NCBI GenBank assembly: GCA_964023205.1
Contig: OZ026847.1
Location: 880,501-944,500, forward strand
Direction of reading: 5' to 3'
Source: Lutraria lutraria
Taxonomy: Eukaryota; Mollusca; Bivalvia; Venerida; Mactridae
DNA: 64,000 nucleotides
Part shown: one piece after another, positions 60,511 through 64,000 of the stretch
Layout of the letters: every line of letters starts with the position of its first letter
How positions within the stretch are numbered: the stretch's first letter is position 1
Made by a program: the position numbers and the translations under genes
The notes under the pieces: model-generated
What the model saw: only the letters and a program-made list of their open reading frames with translations
Database searches by the model: none
Told to the model about the DNA's origin: nothing

Positions 60511-61291
60511 TAGGGCTGCAACGATTCGGGTACCCTACGGTTCGGTTCGAGTTCGGATATAACCTTCTCGGTTATCGAATATTCGATTCGGATATCTACA
60601 TCAATATAGACTACCTACATTAACGTAGGATTTTTTAACCTGACCCCATATGTTTCATAAAAAAATAAGTTTTTTCTCAAACTCTTTTTACTCAACTTAT
60701 TCATTAATAATACATGAATCTCTATTGTATGCAATTCAGAATGTCGTATTAGAAAAAGTTACAACGTTGATCTAACAACAGTTTCCCACAATTGAAACAA
60801 TTTACCAATTGTACACTTTGTGATCGAAGACTTAAGATTTCCAGGTAAAAAAACACCCTTCATTCTTGATTTTCTATTCTATTGTACCGTGAAACTGAGA
60901 GCAGACTTTAAATTTTAATATGCCAAAATATACGTACAAGTCATTCTACTGTTTCAAAAAATATTTGTATGCACTTTTTTTGAAGTGCATTTATAACATA
61001 CGACTAGTCTTCAAACCAAGATCTTTTCTCAAACACAAACTCTCGCCACACATTCGATTTTAGTGACGCCGGTGGATCAACAAGCAGTTTTTCGTGGGCC
61101 ATACTTGTTTTTGTTTACATGCGACGCAGTAAATGAAATGACGCGCGCTGATTGGATAATATTATTGCCGGCGTACGCTAAATGACAATGCCAAACCGTA
61201 CTGAACCGAAAATACGGATTCCAAATCGGATAATCGATCCGATTCCATGCATTCGGATATATTCGAACTTCGGTGAATCGTTGCAGTCCTA
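60511..61291. mobile_element. hAT-type non-autonomous element (781 bp)
   Basis: The ends TAGGGCTGCAACGATTC and GAATCGTTGCAGTCCTA are inverted repeats with one mismatch. They are flanked by a perfect 8-bp duplication, AAGGAAAC (60,503-60,510 and 61,292-61,299). The GGGCTGCAACGATT end and the 8-bp duplication are hallmarks of hAT elements. Paralogous copy 1 has an uninterrupted site (TATAAGAAAACTAGATAATA near 5292-5311). GTTCGGATAT-like motifs lie inside both ends. There is no transposase frame. Confidence 0.93.
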
Positions 61292-61532
61292 AAGGAAACT
61301 AGATAATAATTTTAAGTACAACATGGCAACTTATTTACAATAAACCGTACATTTGATACATACACAGTCTATAAAACTAGCTTTGAACAAAACTTCTCGT
61401 TATTCAGATAACAAAATAGCATTTAGATTTGTTCTGTGGGGTTTAACGTCACACCACAAGGCAAGTCTTTTAACGACATTTTTAGCTTTAACGATGGAGA
61501 AAGAACTCATAGAACAACCATGGATCATCTGA

Positions 61533-62575
61533 AAGCTTGCTGGACAGCTTCTCCACTTGTCATAGTTCGAGATTCGATCTGACAGCTTCTCCACTTGCCA
61601 TAGTTCCAGATTCCATCTGACAGCTTGCTGGACAGCTTCTCCACTCGCCATAGTTCCAGATTAGATCTGACAGCTTGCTGGACAGCTTCTCCACTCGCCA
61701 TAGTTCCAGATTCGATCTGACAGCTTGCTGAACAGCTTCTCCACTGGCCATAGTTCCAGATTCGATCTGACAGCTTGCTGGACAGCTTCTCCACTGGCCA
61801 TAGTTCCAGATTCGATCTGACAGCTTGCTGGACAGCTTCTCCACTCGCCATAGTTCCAGATTCGATCTGACAGCTTGCTGGACAGCTTCTCCTCTCGCCA
61901 TAGTTCCAGATTCGATCTGACAGCTTGCTGGACAGCTTCTCCACTTGTCATAGTTCCAGATTCGATCTGACAGCTTGCTGGACAGCTTCTCCACTTGCCA
62001 TAGTTCGAGATTCCATCTGACAGCTTGCTGGACAGCTTCTCCACTGGCCATAGTTCGAGATTCGATCTGACAGCTTGCTGGACAGCTTCTCCACTGGCCA
62101 TAGTTCCAGATTCGATCTGACAGCTTGCTGGACAGCTTCTCCACTTGCCATAGTTCGAGATTCGATCTGACAGCTTGCTGGACAGCTTCTCCACTTGCCA
62201 TAGTTCCAGATTCGATCTGACAGCTTCTCCACTTGTCATAGTTCCAGATTCGATCTGACAGCTTCTCCATTTGTCATAGTTCGAGATTCGATCTGACAGC
62301 TTGCTGGACAGCTTCTCCACTTGTCATAGTTCCAGATTCGATCTGACAGCTTCTCCACTTGTCATAGTTCCAGATTCGATCTGACAGCTTCTCCACTTGT
62401 CATAGTTCCAGATTCGATCTGACAGCTTGCTGGACAGCTTCTCCACTTGCCATAGTTCGAGATTCGATCTGACAGCTTGCTGGACAGCTTCTCCACTTGC
62501 CATAGTTCCAGATTCGATCTGACAGCTTGCTGGACAGCTTCTCCACTTGCCATAGTTCCAGATTCGATCTGACAG
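61533..62575 (+). repeat. Minisatellite, 22 units of 50 or 38 bp
   Basis: The landmark CATAGTTC recurs 22 times from 61,561 to 62,551. Of the 21 intervals, 16 are 50 bp and five are 38 bp. The short units lack the 12 bp TTGCTGGACAGC. Units vary at a few sites (ACTTGT, ACTTGC, ACTCGC, ACTGGC; TTCCAG or TTCGAG). Copy 1 of the host duplication has a single unit here. Since 50 and 38 both leave remainder 2 when divided by 3, no frame is fixed and all three minus frames run open, giving spurious frames of up to 236 codons. Confidence 0.97.
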
Positions 62576-63690
62576 TGTTGAGGGACTTATGATTGCAAGT
62601 TAGAGACCACATCCATTTGCTTCCTTGTAAAAAAACCTGTATGGATCGTATTGTCATAAACATGTATTATATGAAATAGTATAATAAAACATATTATATT
62701 TCATCAATTCATTAAATCCGGGTATTTTATGTTACGTTATTCATGAATCTAGATCTTCTGAAAACGAAACACTCAAAACGTCAATACCTTTTTTGTATGC
62801 AATGAACGTGATTAAAAACATGCTTCATATAATGTTACTAGTTTGTAAGTCTATGTTTTTAATACTACAAATGTACAGCTGTCATGTACAAATACATTGT
62901 AAACTCTCCAAAGCAACAACATTTCGGAGTAGCAAAATTATGTAGTCGTTGAGAGGTTGTTGCTCTAGAGAGATTAAATTAATAGTTAAATCGTGAAGAC
63001 GGATAAAACTGCTGTAGAGATGTTTTTGCTCAAGAGAAGTCCGCTCTGGAGAGATTGTACTGTACATGACATTTCACATGTTCTGAGTATCTTTAAATGG
63101 TTTAGAATCATTTATAATATAAATAAAAAGTTCATATATCCTGGTTCAATGGAGAGTACCTGTTGTTATAGATGTTTTCTCCGTGTGTTCCTGTATAATT
63201 ACTTATCGGTTTTAGGTTTCAGAGGGATTTATTGTACAGCTCTCATCTCTCGTGTGTGTTTAACTGTTCCAGTTTGTGTAGATTATTTGATTAGTCATTA
63301 AGCGCTTGATATTTATAATAGATTGTCTAACAGACAGCAATTATACATAAGTCTTGTAAAACTAACATTCATTGGCTAGTAGAAAAAGATTTCTTTTGTC
63401 CTATGATGTTTTCTGATAAAGAACGCTTGTAAAACCAGTGAACCAATAAAATCCTAAGACAGTTATATCATAAAACCAATAAATCAAACGTAATATGTAT
63501 TAAACGTAATTATCCGTTTGAAAGAGTTTTTCCAAACAATGTCTTCCTCATAATTATTATAATGAATCAGACCATTCTACTGGTTTTGTGTATATCGATA
63601 TAGATGTAAAAGATTGTACAATCATGTCTTTCCAAGACTTAAATGTTGTGTAGGGACTTTTCGTGTCGTATTATTTCCTGATAAAATGCC

Positions 63691-64000
63691 GTGAGCTCCA
63701 TAACTGTCATGGTTCCCGTTCCCACTCTCACTCTATTGTGTGATGTAAGATTGGGGACGGAAACCAACTAGTTTAGCATAAAATAGTTCTACTTTCGACT
63801 TTCGTTGAGTAGGTCAGTAATTTCTCTACAGAAGTATGCATGTAATTCCTTACATTAATCTACTATTGATGTATGTCTTATATGTGACTTTTTGACATGA
63901 TATGTAAATCAGTGTTAAGGTTTATATCCATAACGCGTATCGATCGATACTATCGGCTAGAGCTATATATAGTTGGATAAATTCTAAAAATAGAATGTGG
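63691..64000. other. No gene seen
   Basis: Unique sequence after the end of the segmental duplication; nothing recognised. Confidence 0.4.

Larger units (their letters stand above)
46020..63690 (+). repeat. Segmental duplication, copy 2, disrupted by three insertions and a satellite
   Basis: Partner of 3430-6660 in the same orientation. The ancestral sequence of about 3 kb is split by a pogo/Tigger-like element (46,225-47,438), an 11.6-kb TIR element (48,281-59,864), a hAT-type element (60,511-61,291) and a minisatellite array (61,533-62,575). After removing these, matches resume exactly where they stopped in copy 1: for example CACTT in both at 4642 and 48,276, then ATTTTGCATAAC at 4652 and 59,873. 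Divergence is spread along the copy and frames are not well preserved. No host gene is recognised. Confidence 0.85.

Noticed and set aside
61400..62663. Several overlapping minus-strand open frames of up to 236 codons encoding SGEAVQQAV/VEKLSSKL repeats
   Set aside because: They are products of the 50/38-bp minisatellite, which has no stop in any minus frame; all three frames are open at once and the paralogue has one unit only.

Overview
This is AT-rich, intron-like eukaryotic DNA with almost no open host genes but many layers of mobile elements, duplications and satellites. Taxon: most likely a mollusc, probably a bivalve. This rests on the LINE and Penelope-like reverse transcriptases and on several dispersed repeats that I recall as molluscan (the 'GGGGCATAA' and 'GGTGAGCTATTTTGATCG' types); no search was possible. 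No complete host protein-coding gene is recognised.

Layout. 1-3.4 kb: mostly anonymous, with a promoter-like cluster near 0.3 kb and one weak exon candidate. 3.4-6.7 kb: copy 1 of an old segmental duplication whose copy 2 lies at 46.0-63.7 kb. 7.3-7.6 kb: a small inverted-repeat element carrying CRE sites in its ends. 8.3-10.5 kb: a tRNA/SINE-like repeat and a decayed Tc1-like transposon. 16.9-17.7 kb: a 5'-truncated LINE. 19.4-29.0 kb: two direct tandem copies of a 4.5-5.1 kb unit, each opening with a CACGTG+TATAAAA promoter-like block and holding a 29-bp minisatellite (7 versus 4 units). 29.2-31.0 kb: a 5'-truncated LINE with a 553-codon open frame. 36.1-37.7 kb: a frameshifted Penelope-like element. 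38.8-39.5 kb: a third LINE fragment. 40.7-45.8 kb: a decayed gene of an uncharacterised, apparently TE-associated family, set in DNA unusually rich in GTAACG, with inverted SINE-like repeats on either side and a 0.6-kb hairpin inside.

The most striking structure is inside copy 2 of the old duplication. Relative to copy 1, copy 2 carries a pogo/Tigger-like element (46,225-47,438), an 11.6-kb element with 98-bp terminal inverted repeats (48,281-59,864), a hAT-type non-autonomous element with a perfect 8-bp target duplication (60,511-61,291), and a minisatellite that has grown from one unit to 22 units (61,533-62,575). Copy 1 supplies empty sites, which makes the boundaries of the 11.6-kb and hAT insertions unusually firm. 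The 11.6-kb element has mirror-image arrays of self-complementary 41-bp units (123-bp higher-order period) just inside both ends. No transposase is recognised in it, only nested older repeats (LINE fragment, SINE dimer, molluscan repeats).

There is no operon-like cooperation between genes to describe. The biology visible here is duplication, insertion and satellite growth.
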